A stretch of DNA of 64,000 nt from Aquimarina algiphila (GTDB lineage Bacteria > Bacteroidota > Bacteroidia > Flavobacteriales > Flavobacteriaceae), in the NCBI RefSeq assembly GCF_007489275.1, contig NZ_VLNR01000030.1, positions 1 through 64,000 on the forward strand. Direction: 5' to 3'. The notes beneath the pieces are model-generated. The model did no database searches. It saw only the letters and a list, made by a program, of their open reading frames with translations, and was not told where the DNA came from. The position numbers and the translations under genes are program-made. Each line of letters begins with the position of its first letter. Within the stretch, counting starts at the first letter, position 1. Shown piece after piece: positions 1 to 9,021 of this stretch.

Positions 1-116
1 ACAAGTTATTTAATACACACACTTTTGGGGGTGGGTCAATTTAAACAAGAATAGGTGGGTCAGTTTAAATAGGATTTACTGGGTCAATATAATAGGAATA
101 GGTGGGTCAGTTTGGC
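1..116. repeat. Tandem GGTGGGTCA repeats, probable end of an IS21-type element
   Basis: Four near-identical units built on GGTGGGTCARTTT begin near 30, 54, 79 and 101, spaced 22-25 bp. The last one runs directly into the coding frame of a truncated outer-membrane protein gene. Multiple internal repeats at the terminus are a known feature of IS21-family ends, and from memory this motif resembles those of Bacteroidota IS21 elements. The body of the element, including istA/istB, would lie off the left edge, so family assignment is inference. Confidence 0.5.
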
Positions 117-1035
117 AAGAATTTCCACTGAGATTACTAATATTAATCTAGAGTCAAAAAGAAGGGATTTTGTAAATCAAAAAAGATATTCGGATTTATT
201 TCCTTCTGCTTTTTTCCGATATACCATTAATGACCATCATAAATTTCAATTGTCGTTATCTAGAAGGATCAATAGACCCAGAAACTGGATGATTATTCCA
301 TTTTCATCATTTACTGATGAAAGAAATGTGTTTTCAGGTAATCCGGAAATAGATCCATCGTATACCAACTTATCCGAATTAAATTATAATTATAAGATTT
401 CCAAAAAATTGAGTATTAATCCAACATTGTATTATAGGGGAACATCAGATGAAATGGAGTTTTTTGTTGAAAAACAAACTGTAACAATTGATAATGAGAC
501 CAGAGAAGTATTTGTGTCAACAATTGCAAATATAGGTCAATATAATGCTTTTGGATTAGAAATGGGAGTATCATATAAACCTTTTCCTTGGTGGAATATG
601 TATCTTGAGTTTACCTTTAATGGTTTTAAACAAGTAGGGTCTTTTAGAGGAGCAAGTTTTGATGGAGAAGGCGTTTTAATCTATGGCAGATACAATACGA
701 CAATTAGTTTTTTGGATTATTTTAAGTTACAGGTCCAGAATAATTATAGAGGTCCAATAGAAACAGGTCAATATAAAAGAAAAGGGATATATCAAATGAA
801 TGCTGGTTTAAGCATTGATTTGTTTAATCAGCGTGGATTATTGACATTTAATATAAATGATGTTTTTAATTCTGGGGTACGGAAGGTAACATCTTTTGGT
901 TCGGACTTTACTAGAGATTTGGAATTACAAAATAGGATTCGTCAAATAAATTTGTCGTTTAGTTATATTTTTAATCAAAATAAAAACAAAGGAAAAAAAG
1001 GTAATCAATATGATAATTTTAAAATTATTAATTAA
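112..1035 (+). pseudogene. 3' remnant of a TonB-dependent receptor / outer membrane beta-barrel gene
   Basis: About 307 codons remain of an outer-membrane beta-barrel protein, resembling the C-terminal barrel of the OMP_b-brl_3 / TonB-receptor group. Visible hallmarks are a YSDLFPSAFFRYTIND stretch, an SRRINRP motif, GNPEIDPSYTN, alternating aromatic beta strands, and a C-terminal strand ending in INLSFSYIFN before a charged tail. The signal peptide, carboxypeptidase-like domain and plug are all missing. The frame starts at the last copy of the GGTGGGTCA repeats; the TTG at 112 is just the first possible start after that junction and not a genuine start. I read this as a receptor gene cut by a mobile element. 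Confidence 0.75.
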
Positions 1036-1104
1036 AATTACCGTCAAAAAATAAATATTAACTGACTTTATTATGAAAGATAAAAGTCATTTGTTTTGTT
1101 GAAA

Positions 1105-1494
1105 ATGATTAAATTAAATAAAGTTCATCACGTTGCAATAATATGCAGTAATTACGAAGAATCAAAAGCTTTTTATATTGATCTTTTGGGTTTCAAGATA
1201 ATGAATGAAATATATAGAAAAGGAAGACAATCATACAAATTAGAACTATCATTAAATGGGTTATATGTGATAGAACTCTTTTCTTTTCCTAATCCACCGA
1301 AACGAATTTCAGGACCTGAAGCAGTTGGGCTAAGGCATCTTGCTTTTGAAGTGGATGATTTTAATTTAACGCTAAAAGTTTTGAAAAGAAAAGGAGTTAA
1401 AGTTGAGGAAGTAAGAATTGATAACATAAAGAATAAGAGATTCACGTTTATATTTGATCCAGATAATTTACCCATTGAATTAGTTGAAAAATAA
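1105..1494 (+). CDS. gloA2: VOC family protein, GloA2/YaeR-like
   Basis: A single-domain vicinal-oxygen-chelate (glyoxalase I-like) protein of 129 residues. It aligns from memory along its whole length with E. coli YaeR/GloA2: the HHVAII start, YVIELFSFPNPP, GLRHLAFEVDD and the ending PIELVEK are all typical. His near residue 8, the His of LRHLAF and the Glu of PIELVE are the likely metal ligands. The physiological substrate of this subfamily is not settled. I start at the ATG at 1105 because HHVAII then falls at the usual distance from the N-terminus; TTG codons upstream at 1096 and 1099 are alternatives. It faces away from the neighbouring minus-strand cluster. Confidence 0.85.
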   Translation: MIKLNKVHHVAIICSNYEESKAFYIDLLGFKIMNEIYRKGRQSYKLELSLNGLYVIELFSFPNPPKRISGPEAVGLRHLAFEVDDFNLTLKVLKRKGVKVEEVRIDNIKNKRFTFIFDPDNLPIELVEK

Positions 1495-1547
1495 TTGAAA
1501 TTCATATCACGATGATCGTTTAGTATTAAGTTAGTTTTGGTTGTTTT

Positions 1548-2348
1548 TTATTCTAATTTAAAGGCTTTACGAATATTTTTAAAAAAACGTTTTGGAAAGA
1601 ATTGTCGTTTAAATACCCAACTAATTTCGGGCCCTCCAACGAATTTATGATCAACGTCTTTTTTAATTGCTCTAATTACTTCTTTGGCACAGCGATCCGT
1701 AGCCATTCCAAATTGTCTTTCTTCTCCGGTAGGATTTCCTTGTACTTCTCCACTTTCTGTAATTAATCGTTCACCTATACCTGTGTTTATAAACCCGGGA
1801 CTTACAATTAATATGTGGATGTTATCCTTATATAACTCCATTCGCAAGGATTCAAAATATCCTTGTAGAGCAAATTTAGAGGCTGAATAGGTAGAATGAA
1901 AAGGAAAACCGAGTTTACCTAAAATACTTGATATTACAACAATTTTACCTTTTTTTTTCAGTTGCATTTTCTTTGCGACTAGTTTGGTTAAATTAATTGT
2001 ACCAAAAAAGTTTACTTCCATTATTTTCCTTTCAATTTCATTTGGAGTATCCAATGTTTTTGTTCGATGTCCAATACCTGCATTATTAATTAATATATCA
2101 ATTCTACCAAATTTTTGAACTACTTTCTCAACTTTATCAGGAAAATCTTCAATATTCTCAAGATCAAAAGGAAGGATTAAAATGTTTTTTCTGCGAGATT
2201 TAGAGTTTTTAGCTACTTTTTTTAATTCCTCTTCTCTTCTTGCAGAAAGAATTACGTTCGCTCCTGCATTAATAAATTCGAATGCTAGAGCTTTCCCAAT
2301 TCCGGAAGATGAACCGGTTATCCAAACTATTTTATTTTCAATATTCAT
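1548..2348 (-). CDS. Short-chain dehydrogenase/reductase (SDR)
   Basis: A 266-residue classical SDR oxidoreductase with a Rossmann fold. It shows the cofactor motif TGSSSGIG (11-18), NNAG (88-91), the catalytic Ser around 140-141, and YSASK with Tyr154 and Lys158. Arg37-Arg38 after the second strand suggests NADP(H) preference, which is inference. Its ATG overlaps the stop of the carbamoyltransferase by 4 bp (ATGA), so the two are almost certainly translationally coupled. That makes it a likely tailoring enzyme for the same product. The exact substrate cannot be read from the sequence. Confidence 0.85.
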   Translation of the reverse strand: MNIENKIVWITGSSSGIGKALAFEFINAGANVILSARREEELKKVAKNSKSRRKNILILPFDLENIEDFPDKVEKVVQKFGRIDILINNAGIGHRTKTLDTPNEIERKIMEVNFFGTINLTKLVAKKMQLKKKGKIVVISSILGKLGFPFHSTYSASKFALQGYFESLRMELYKDNIHILIVSPGFINTGIGERLITESGEVQGNPTGEERQFGMATDRCAKEVIRAIKKDVDHKFVGGPEISWVFKRQFFPKRFFKNIRKAFKLE

Positions 2349-4444
2349 TTTCTTATTAAAAAATCACCCATGACAAGAAAATCCAAGTCACATTCATAAA
2401 AAAAATTAAGAGCTTCATTCGGAGTCTCGACTATAGGCATTTTCCTGCGATTGAAAGAGGTGTTTAGTAGTACTCCTATACCTGTTTTTTCTTTGAATTT
2501 GTTAAGAAGTTTGTAATATTTTTTATTCCAGTTTTCAGTAACTGTTTGAATTCTACAAGAACCATCCTCATGCACTACCCCAGGAATTTTTTCTCTCCAT
2601 TCTGGTTGAACTTGTGCTATCATGAGCATATAAGGACTTTCTCCTTGAAAGCGAAAATAATTTTGAACGTCTTCAAGTAATACTGAGGGAGCAAATGGCC
2701 GAAAATCTTCTCGAAACTTAACTTTGGAATTAATAAAATCTTTAATGTCAGTACGTCTAGGATCGGCCAAAATACTTCGATGTCCTAAAGCTCTAGGACC
2801 AAATTCACTTCCTTCTTGAAACCATCCAATGGTATAGCCGGCAGCTAATAAGTCTGCTGTTATAGAAATAATGTCTTTCTCTTTGGTATATTGAACATTT
2901 TGGTTATTTGTACTAAAATTATTCAATAATTTTACCATTATTGATTCGGCCTTATTCTTATCTAAACTATGTTCCATATTTGGAATATCACCTTCTACTA
3001 TTAATTTGTGATTAGTTATAAGATCGGGTATAGTAATTGAGCCTAACATCCATTTTATAAAATCCGAACTGGATATAGAAATCACTCCTAGTGGTTTTTG
3101 TGTTATTTCTTTCAAAACATCACATTTTTTATCATTAAATACAAGATTGTATATACGATATTCTTTTATTTTAATTTGAAAAATGAAGTCTGACTTAGGT
3201 AAGTGTTTTGGAATTATACATTCAGAGATTACGTTAAAAAAGTTATCAATAATTTTGTCGTTATTAATATTGTCTGTGAAAAAGAAATTATTAATAGCAC
3301 TTTGAATTTCCTCCGAAGAATAAATTTTTCCAAAGCAAGTATTACCATTGTTTTTTTTGCGAGGATTTTTTAAAATTTCTAACCAGCCATAATAGGCACA
3401 ACCAATAGCAAGACCATTATCTCCAGCAGCAGGTGTAACATATAGATTTTCAAATGGGGTACTATCTAAGATTTTTGCGTTAATTACTGCATTCAAAGCT
3501 AAACCACCAGAATATGCTAGGTTTTTAACGTTACAAATTTTAAATCTTTCATTTAGCAAATTTAGAATTGCATTTTCAGTTTCTTTTTGTATCCAATAAG
3601 CAATGTCGGCAAAATACTGAAAACGATTCTTAAAATCTTCGTAATCCAAACAAGGTTTATCAAATTTTTTTTGCCAGTCATCCTTTACAAAAACTCTACC
3701 ATTTTCAAATTGGAAAATTTTAGTTTGATAAGTTTTAGGATTTCCATAAGGTGCCAATCCCATTAGTTTTCCTGCTTGCCTAAACATTTCATTTGATCTA
3801 TTACCTAGGCAATATGTGCTGGCTTGTTCATACAAGTCTCCTATAGAATGATCTACAAAAAATGGAAACATTGAAAGATGAGGGAAATCTTTTCTACATG
3901 AAAAATCTTTAAAGATAGTTTTCATTCCATCTTTAGAATAGAAATAAAAACTATCTTTTTCAAAAAGTACATTTAAAAAATCATTGCTAACTTTTTTAGG
4001 AAATATCTCTCCTTGGAGATCTATACAATACTTCATGGATTGACCAAATCCATCTATAATGCATATTGCCATTTCGTCAAATGGGGCTAAACCTATAGCA
4101 TTGTAAGCATGTGCCAAGTGATGTGAAATACTTATAATAGGTACATTATGCTCACCTTTTGTTATTAACCTTTTCCCATTTCCTCCCCACATTTTGTGAT
4201 AATCTTCAAGATATATGTGAGAATCTCCACATTGGACAATTAAGGTTAAATCATTAATTTTAATACCTTCAGAATTAAGACAGTAATTAATTGCTAGATT
4301 ATCATTAGCACCATCATGTTTTTTTCTTGTTAATCGTTCCTTTTCTATAGCAACAACGATCTCTCCATCTTTAAGTAAACAGGCTGAACCATCATGAGGT
4401 GATAATCCTGTACCTAAAACATAAATAGGTTTTTTATTTTTCAT
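2345..4444 (-). CDS. NodU/TobZ-type O-carbamoyltransferase with inserted domain
   Basis: A 699-residue carbamoyltransferase that would transfer a carbamoyl group from carbamoyl phosphate to a hydroxyl, with an ATP-dependent carbamoyladenylate intermediate in the characterised family member TobZ. The N-terminal Kae1-like domain has SHHLAHA (107-113, metal-binding His) and SGGLALN (312-318). The C-terminal YrdC-like domain has EFGPRALGHRSIL (547-559), FRPFAPSVL (581-589) and NTSFN (661-665). About 110 extra residues lie between residues ~390 and 525, where the family normally has a short linker. Their pattern (DFIKWMLGSITIPDL then KLIVEGD) resembles SCP2-like folds. It sits between the JmjC-like gene (17-bp gap) and the SDR gene (4-bp overlap). 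Confidence 0.85.
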   Translation of the reverse strand: MKNKKPIYVLGTGLSPHDGSACLLKDGEIVVAIEKERLTRKKHDGANDNLAINYCLNSEGIKINDLTLIVQCGDSHIYLEDYHKMWGGNGKRLITKGEHNVPIISISHHLAHAYNAIGLAPFDEMAICIIDGFGQSMKYCIDLQGEIFPKKVSNDFLNVLFEKDSFYFYSKDGMKTIFKDFSCRKDFPHLSMFPFFVDHSIGDLYEQASTYCLGNRSNEMFRQAGKLMGLAPYGNPKTYQTKIFQFENGRVFVKDDWQKKFDKPCLDYEDFKNRFQYFADIAYWIQKETENAILNLLNERFKICNVKNLAYSGGLALNAVINAKILDSTPFENLYVTPAAGDNGLAIGCAYYGWLEILKNPRKKNNGNTCFGKIYSSEEIQSAINNFFFTDNINNDKIIDNFFNVISECIIPKHLPKSDFIFQIKIKEYRIYNLVFNDKKCDVLKEITQKPLGVISISSSDFIKWMLGSITIPDLITNHKLIVEGDIPNMEHSLDKNKAESIMVKLLNNFSTNNQNVQYTKEKDIISITADLLAAGYTIGWFQEGSEFGPRALGHRSILADPRRTDIKDFINSKVKFREDFRPFAPSVLLEDVQNYFRFQGESPYMLMIAQVQPEWREKIPGVVHEDGSCRIQTVTENWNKKYYKLLNKFKEKTGIGVLLNTSFNRRKMPIVETPNEALNFFYECDLDFLVMGDFLIRK

Positions 4445-4461
4445 TATTTAATAAAGTTAGA

Positions 4462-5691
4462 TTATAATATTTCTATTGCTCTTACTCTATTTAGCCACGT
4501 AAGAAGATCAATTATGATATTTTTTTGGACATTTTTATAAGTTTGAATTAAATTAGTGACACTTATTTTTTTTCCACTATTTATTTGAAGAATTATTTTG
4601 TGAATTTCCGAGCTATAATTAATTTGATAAAAATGTCCATTAGCAGCAATGCCGATATCAACCTCAATATGGATGCAAATTATTGGAAATTTGATATTAG
4701 TGAGAGAAACTTCTGAAATTTCGGAAATAGGATTTATTAATGCTTCTAAAGGTTCAGGTGGAAACGTAAAATTAAACCCAGTAACTAATTTAGACCACTC
4801 TTTCAAAATCGAAACTTCAGAAGTTGCATTTTGAATAATATTTTGGGCAAGACTAATCTCCTCTGGAATAGTTAACATATTTTTATGAGGATTTTTAGGA
4901 AATGGTAAAGAATCTTTCGGGAATACTCCTGTTGTATTTCCCGATTTTTTTGCAATTAATGCAAGTAAAGATGTTAGAATGTTTTTTTTACAAGTTAATG
5001 CTAAAGCTAATGAAACTGAGAATTCATCAACTTTTTCACTACAATGCCATAATTCCGAAGGCCAATAAATAAATCCTCCTGGTTCAGCTTCCATTAAAAT
5101 CGAATCTTTAATAAAGTTAGAATATTCTTCTTTCTTAGTTAAATTTGGATGATCTTCTATGTAATTTTTAGGCCAAAATCTCATCCCTTTTCTCCCTATT
5201 ACTGGAATATGAAAAACACTGTCTTTTTCAAAATCTTGATGAATACCGAAAGGGGTTTTACAATTTCCAATGAAAAGATTTGTAACTGTTCCTATTTTGT
5301 TGAACCCTACATTTTTATATAATTCGTACAAAAAATCTCTTCCAAAGTTCCATAATGAAAAGTTTTGAGCTTCTAATCTGTTTATGATTAAAGTATAATT
5401 TTTCCCTTCGAGTATTTCTGAGACACGTTGGTGATAACTTAAAAAGTCTTTATCATCAATTCTAGGGTAAAGAGGGTGATCTGTATAATATTTTTCCTTT
5501 CCAGAATCTAACCATAGCATGCAGAATACAGGTTCTCGGTTTTGTTGTAAACAATTAATTACAGATTTAAATAATAAATCTTCGTCTATAGGAGGTTTTT
5601 CAAAAAGATCATTTATGGATAGAGGGGTTTTCTCCCAATGATTTTTAATGAAATGAGTCCAAAAATTAAGGTCCTTAAGAGTATGTGTCAT
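4462..5691 (-). CDS. JmjC/cupin-like Fe(II)- and 2-oxoglutarate-dependent oxygenase
   Basis: A 409-residue protein whose first ~240 residues resemble JmjC-type cupin oxygenases. The likely iron-binding triad is His151-x-Asp153 in FGIHQDFEKD and His216 in PSELWHCSE, inside a double-stranded beta-helix framed by FHIPVIGRKGMRFW and GGFIYWP. A hydroxylase role on a small molecule or peptide is inferred from the fold. The C-terminal ~150 residues match nothing I recognise and may be a winged-helix or dimerisation part as in ribosomal-oxygenase relatives. It is the first gene of the three-gene minus-strand set with the carbamoyltransferase and SDR. Confidence 0.75.
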   Translation of the reverse strand: MTHTLKDLNFWTHFIKNHWEKTPLSINDLFEKPPIDEDLLFKSVINCLQQNREPVFCMLWLDSGKEKYYTDHPLYPRIDDKDFLSYHQRVSEILEGKNYTLIINRLEAQNFSLWNFGRDFLYELYKNVGFNKIGTVTNLFIGNCKTPFGIHQDFEKDSVFHIPVIGRKGMRFWPKNYIEDHPNLTKKEEYSNFIKDSILMEAEPGGFIYWPSELWHCSEKVDEFSVSLALALTCKKNILTSLLALIAKKSGNTTGVFPKDSLPFPKNPHKNMLTIPEEISLAQNIIQNATSEVSILKEWSKLVTGFNFTFPPEPLEALINPISEISEVSLTNIKFPIICIHIEVDIGIAANGHFYQINYSSEIHKIILQINSGKKISVTNLIQTYKNVQKNIIIDLLTWLNRVRAIEIL

Positions 5692-6189
5692 AAAAAATAT
5701 TTATTCAATTCTATTATTATAGGTTTTGAGCGCTTTACGTAAAAATAAAAAATTATTAATTGTCTAAAAGGCATTAAATTTGGTTATTAATGTTTAAATA
5801 ATCTATTAAAATTTACCTTGCTTTTTGATTTAATACAATGAATATTTTTTATGTTTTTTTAATTTATCATTAAATCTAGCCAAAAAAATAGTTTTTTAAC
5901 TATACAGTATTAAATATAAAAAAATCAATTCTTTTGAATGCTTATATTGGTATAAGATTGTTAACTTAGTTGTTTTTACTAGCTTTTTACTTTTTAGAGC
6001 AAATCTCTTTGAAGGTGAGATTAAACTAGTTAAGCTAATTTATATATTTTTTTTCTTTTTTTAAGTTCTCAAATAAAGAAAAAACTACACTTTTTTAGTA
6101 TTTGACCAAAAATACAACGGTTACTGTTCTATTACTTTGCTTTTACATTAAATATATAATTCCCCCGGAAATTAGGGCAATAAGTTAAG
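5692..6189. other. Non-coding spacer between the tailoring cluster and the IS3 relic
   Basis: About 500 bp, very AT-rich, with no credible reading frame. It must carry the promoter of the JmjC-carbamoyltransferase-SDR set on its left side. I see no recognisable RNA, attachment site or terminator in it. Confidence 0.5.
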
Positions 6190-7310
6190 TTCAAAGTTTA
6201 CTGCAAAGTTCAAGACGAAAGTTGTTTTAGAAGCTTTGAAAGAACGAGAGACAACCAATGAGTTGTCTCAACGTTTTACTGTTGCCCCACAGCAAATCAC
6301 CTCATGGAAAAGAGTTTCTGAAAAATGCTGAAGGCATTTTCACCAAAACTTCTAAACCTAAAAAGAATGAAGTCTAAGAAAGGGAAAAACGTTTGTTGAA
6401 AACTATTGGGCGGCAAAAGGTAGAGGTTTATTTTTAAAGAATGCCTTGTCATGAAAGAGAGTATACAACAACGTAGATAGCATGTTGATAAGGCGCACAA
6501 GTTAAGTGCTGTTCATCAGTATGAACTGCTTAGAATCTACCGCAGTGGATTGTATCATAAATCCATAGGTGATTCGGATTTAAACCTAGGGTTGATGCGC
6601 TTGATCGATGAAAACATATGCACATCCTTGGTTAGGAGTTCCTAGAATGAAAGCATGGTTACAAAAAGATAAAGGGTATCAAATCAATTATAAACGCATA
6701 GTGTGTCTTTACAAATTGATGATCACTAGTGCTATTGGTCCAAAACCTAATACTTCTAGACGAGGTAAAGGAGAGCTTCATAAGATTTATACCTATCTGC
6801 TGAAAAACCTTAAGGTCGAACATTCCAATCAAGTATGGGCATGGGTATCACTTATATCTCTATAAAAAGGGGGCTGTATTTGGTTGCCACCATTGACCTA
6901 TACAGTCGTTTTATAGTCGGATGGCTATTATTCAACACCATGATTGCTGAGTGATGCAAACAAACTCTGGGTACTGCTATTGAAAAGTATGGTACTCCAG
7001 AAGTTTTAAACACAGATCAAGGAAACCGGTTTACCGCTCTGGAATTTAGTACCTATGTAACCAAGGACCAAAATATCTGATTAAGCATGGATGACAAAGG
7101 AAGGGTCATTGACAATATTTTTATTGAACGCCTTTGGCAAAATCTGAAATATGAACATGTATATTTGTTCCCATCTGATGATGGTTTGCAATGCTCCAAG
7201 GGATAAAAACCTGGTTATAACAAAGAATGTAGATATCAAAACTTGTATAATGAACATCCTATAGCATTTATAAACAAAACTTAAAACCGGCAGCATAGTG
7301 AAAAATAAAG
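6190..7310 (+). pseudogene. Degenerate IS3-family transposase (orfA and orfB remnants)
   Basis: Reading across frames recovers most of an IS3-family element. The orfA helix-turn-helix starts near 6197 (KFKTKVVLEALKER, then LSQRFTVAPQQITSWKR), and orfB follows with LMRLIDE, GVPRMKAWLQKDKGYQINYKR, AIGPKPNTSRRGKGELHKIY and VEHSNQVWA. Later frames give DLYSRFIVGW, TPEVLNTDQGN and DNIFIERLWQNLKYEHVY of the DDE integrase core. Several stops and frame changes (for example near 6330, 6375, 6862 and 7078) make it non-functional. A surviving 85-codon piece at 6608-6865 is only a fragment of orfB. Terminal inverted repeats were not identified. Confidence 0.85.
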
Positions 7311-7464
7311 AGAAAGTCAGGTTGTTAACAAAAAGGATAAGTTATCAGTCCCCCTCCAGACCCCTTCTTTCAACTTCATTATCATCGTATTTTTTAATAT
7401 ACTGTTCTAAACATTGGAGGAATTATAGTTGTTTTAAAATTGAACATTAAAAACAAAAGTCAAA

Positions 7465-8598
7465 TCAAATTTCTAGGTTCGTCGGGGTAATGACTGGATA
7501 TGCATTTTGGGCTCCTTTCATTTCGGCCCATGCAGAGCTCTTGTATTCTTCTATTATTCTTTCCTGAAATAGTTTTATGAATTCTTTTCCAGTATGGTTA
7601 GTCGCCTTTTTTTTGTTTATCCGGCAATTTCTGATGAAGGAATCATAAGCTTTGACAAACAATCTAAATGTACTCTTCTCAATGTTGATCAAACTCTTTA
7701 AGATATCGATATCATTGGAAGAAAGTTCGTGTCTTGTTTTCCAATAATGGAGTTTTTGGGTAATATGCTGTCTGGTAAAGGTTTCTTTCCTTAGATTAAG
7801 GTCAATGTCCTTTGTATAGTAGGGTTTTATGTTAATTAAATTGCCTTTTACCGAACTGTTGAAGGATACATTGGAGCTTCTGTCAAGTTTCGCTCTTAGG
7901 GGTTTTAATACACTCTTATTGAATGTGTTTGCATCTTTGTATGAGTAGTCATAGGCTTCCTGGAGATTTTCGAGCTTTACCTTGGTTCCCTTTTCGGGAA
8001 GTTCCAGGAGCCATAGGTAAAACAGAACTTGTTTCATTTTTGAGAGCTCCCAGGCTGTATCAAAAAAAACGGGATTGTAAGAACAGATTTTTAAAAACTT
8101 TTCGATCCAATAGCTGGACATCAAGAATGAAATTTCTCCTTTCGATATATTGGCGTTACTGATTACACCTCCATAGGAACGAATGGTTTTTCCCCGGAGG
8201 TTCTTTGCTTTATGCCAACCTTTTTCAAGTTCTTCCAAAAACTCAAGACCTTTCTCCACCTGGCGATAATTTAGGTTTTTGTCAATATCGGAAACTTTAT
8301 AGGTAAATCTTGCGTAGGTATTGTGCTTGGTCATGAAATCCTTATCAAATAGGGAAAGTTGGCCTTTGTTCCTCTTAACTTGGAATTGGTCATAACTCAA
8401 ATCGTTGAGTATCTTGAAAATAATTCTAGCCGTCGTAATCGGTGCGGTAAGAAGCTTTTTGTTAGTAAGAGGGGAAAGAATTTCCCGTCGTAGTGCTATC
8501 GGGAAATTTACAATGTCACTGTGTTTTTTCCCTTTGTAATGTCTTACTGGTTCGATTTCTTCAGAAACGGTGCTATTGAATGAATATGTATCTTTCAT
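7465..8598 (-). CDS. Rep_3-like replication initiator of an integrated element
   Basis: A 377-residue protein with the look of a plasmid initiator of the RepB/Rep_3 type. It shows two winged-helix-like halves, a central KQVLFYLWLLELPEKG segment followed by a helix-rich LENLQEAYDYSYKDANTFNKSVLKPLRAKL region, and a basic C-terminal tail. In Rep_3 proteins such halves bind iterons at the origin. It lies 8 bp downstream of an excisionase-like HTH gene in the same orientation, and further upstream is a tyrosine integrase. This suggests an integrated element with some replicative capacity. Family assignment is from sequence pattern only; a structural DNA-binding role without replication is an alternative. 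Confidence 0.6.
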   Translation of the reverse strand: MKDTYSFNSTVSEEIEPVRHYKGKKHSDIVNFPIALRREILSPLTNKKLLTAPITTARIIFKILNDLSYDQFQVKRNKGQLSLFDKDFMTKHNTYARFTYKVSDIDKNLNYRQVEKGLEFLEELEKGWHKAKNLRGKTIRSYGGVISNANISKGEISFLMSSYWIEKFLKICSYNPVFFDTAWELSKMKQVLFYLWLLELPEKGTKVKLENLQEAYDYSYKDANTFNKSVLKPLRAKLDRSSNVSFNSSVKGNLINIKPYYTKDIDLNLRKETFTRQHITQKLHYWKTRHELSSNDIDILKSLINIEKSTFRLFVKAYDSFIRNCRINKKKATNHTGKEFIKLFQERIIEEYKSSAWAEMKGAQNAYPVITPTNLEI

Positions 8599-8606
8599 GT
8601 TAGATT

Positions 8607-8882
8607 TCAGGATTTGCTCAATACATATTTCAGTGCTTCAGCTTCATAAGCTTCTTCAGGTAGAGTTTTGTTTTTGAGACACCAGGAATCGATATCGGTT
8701 TTCTCAAAGAAAATGAGCTTACCGTTAGGTTTTGAATGCGGAATAACATTCCCTGAGGTAAGTTTGTACATATAACTTTCCTTGATACCCGTATATAAGC
8801 ATGCCTCTTGAAAGTTGAGAATATTCTTATTCAACAGTAATAGTTTTTCTATTCTGTCCAATTGGATTTGAAATTTGTCCAT
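8607..8882 (-). CDS. Excisionase-like helix-turn-helix protein
   Basis: A 91-residue protein of the HTH_17/MerR-like excisionase class common on Bacteroidota integrative elements. It has an N-terminal coiled-coil-prone helix (LDRIEKLLLLNKNILN), then EACLYTGIKESYMYKLTSG as the helix-turn-helix, the wing IPHSKPNGKLIFFEKTDIDSW, and a charged tail. Such proteins act as directionality factors or as repressors of element genes. It immediately precedes the Rep-like gene with a short gap, and a perfect 14-bp palindrome lies about 28 bp before its ATG, so autoregulation is likely. Confidence 0.75.
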   Translation of the reverse strand: MDKFQIQLDRIEKLLLLNKNILNFQEACLYTGIKESYMYKLTSGNVIPHSKPNGKLIFFEKTDIDSWCLKNKTLPEEAYEAEALKYVLSKS

Positions 8883-8909
8883 TTGTATATTTTATGAGAT
8901 TGATAAATG

Positions 8910-8923
8910 GACAAGCGCTTGTC
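8910..8923. promoter_or_regulatory. Perfect palindrome upstream of the excisionase-like gene
   Basis: GACAAGCGCTTGTC is a perfect 14-bp dyad 28 bp before the minus-strand ATG at 8882. This is a natural position for an operator controlling the xis-rep pair. The binding protein is unknown; the adjacent HTH protein is the obvious candidate. Confidence 0.5.
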
Positions 8924-8959
8924 GTTGACTATTGAATTCGGGACAAACCTAGAATAAGC

Positions 8960-8997
8960 ATACTAAAGGAAAGTATACATTGCACACAATGCACACA
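8960..8997. repeat. Short inverted and direct repeats in the element's control region
   Basis: An ATACT/AGTAT inverted repeat (8960-8976) is followed by two direct copies of RTGCACAC (near 8980 and 8990). They lie between the membrane-protein gene and the xis-rep pair. They could be promoter operators or iteron-like sites for the Rep protein; two copies are too few to tell. Confidence 0.35.
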
Positions 8998-9021
8998 TAT
9001 TTAGATTAAATGTTTGCATTG

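Noticed and set aside
1173..1505. 110-codon minus-strand frame opposite the VOC gene
   Set aside because: It is the antisense shadow of a well-conserved gene and shows no protein-like features.
6297..6500. 67-codon minus-strand frame within the IS3 relic
   Set aside because: The opposite strand clearly encodes transposase remnants; this frame is a chance opening.
7081..7296. 71-codon minus-strand frame at the end of the IS3 relic
   Set aside because: It lies antisense to the decayed DDE domain and has no start context or homology.
7300..7464. Left attachment repeat of the mnmE element
   Set aside because: I looked for a copy of the 18-bp mnmE end here and in the other left spacers and saw no convincing match, so no boundary is called.
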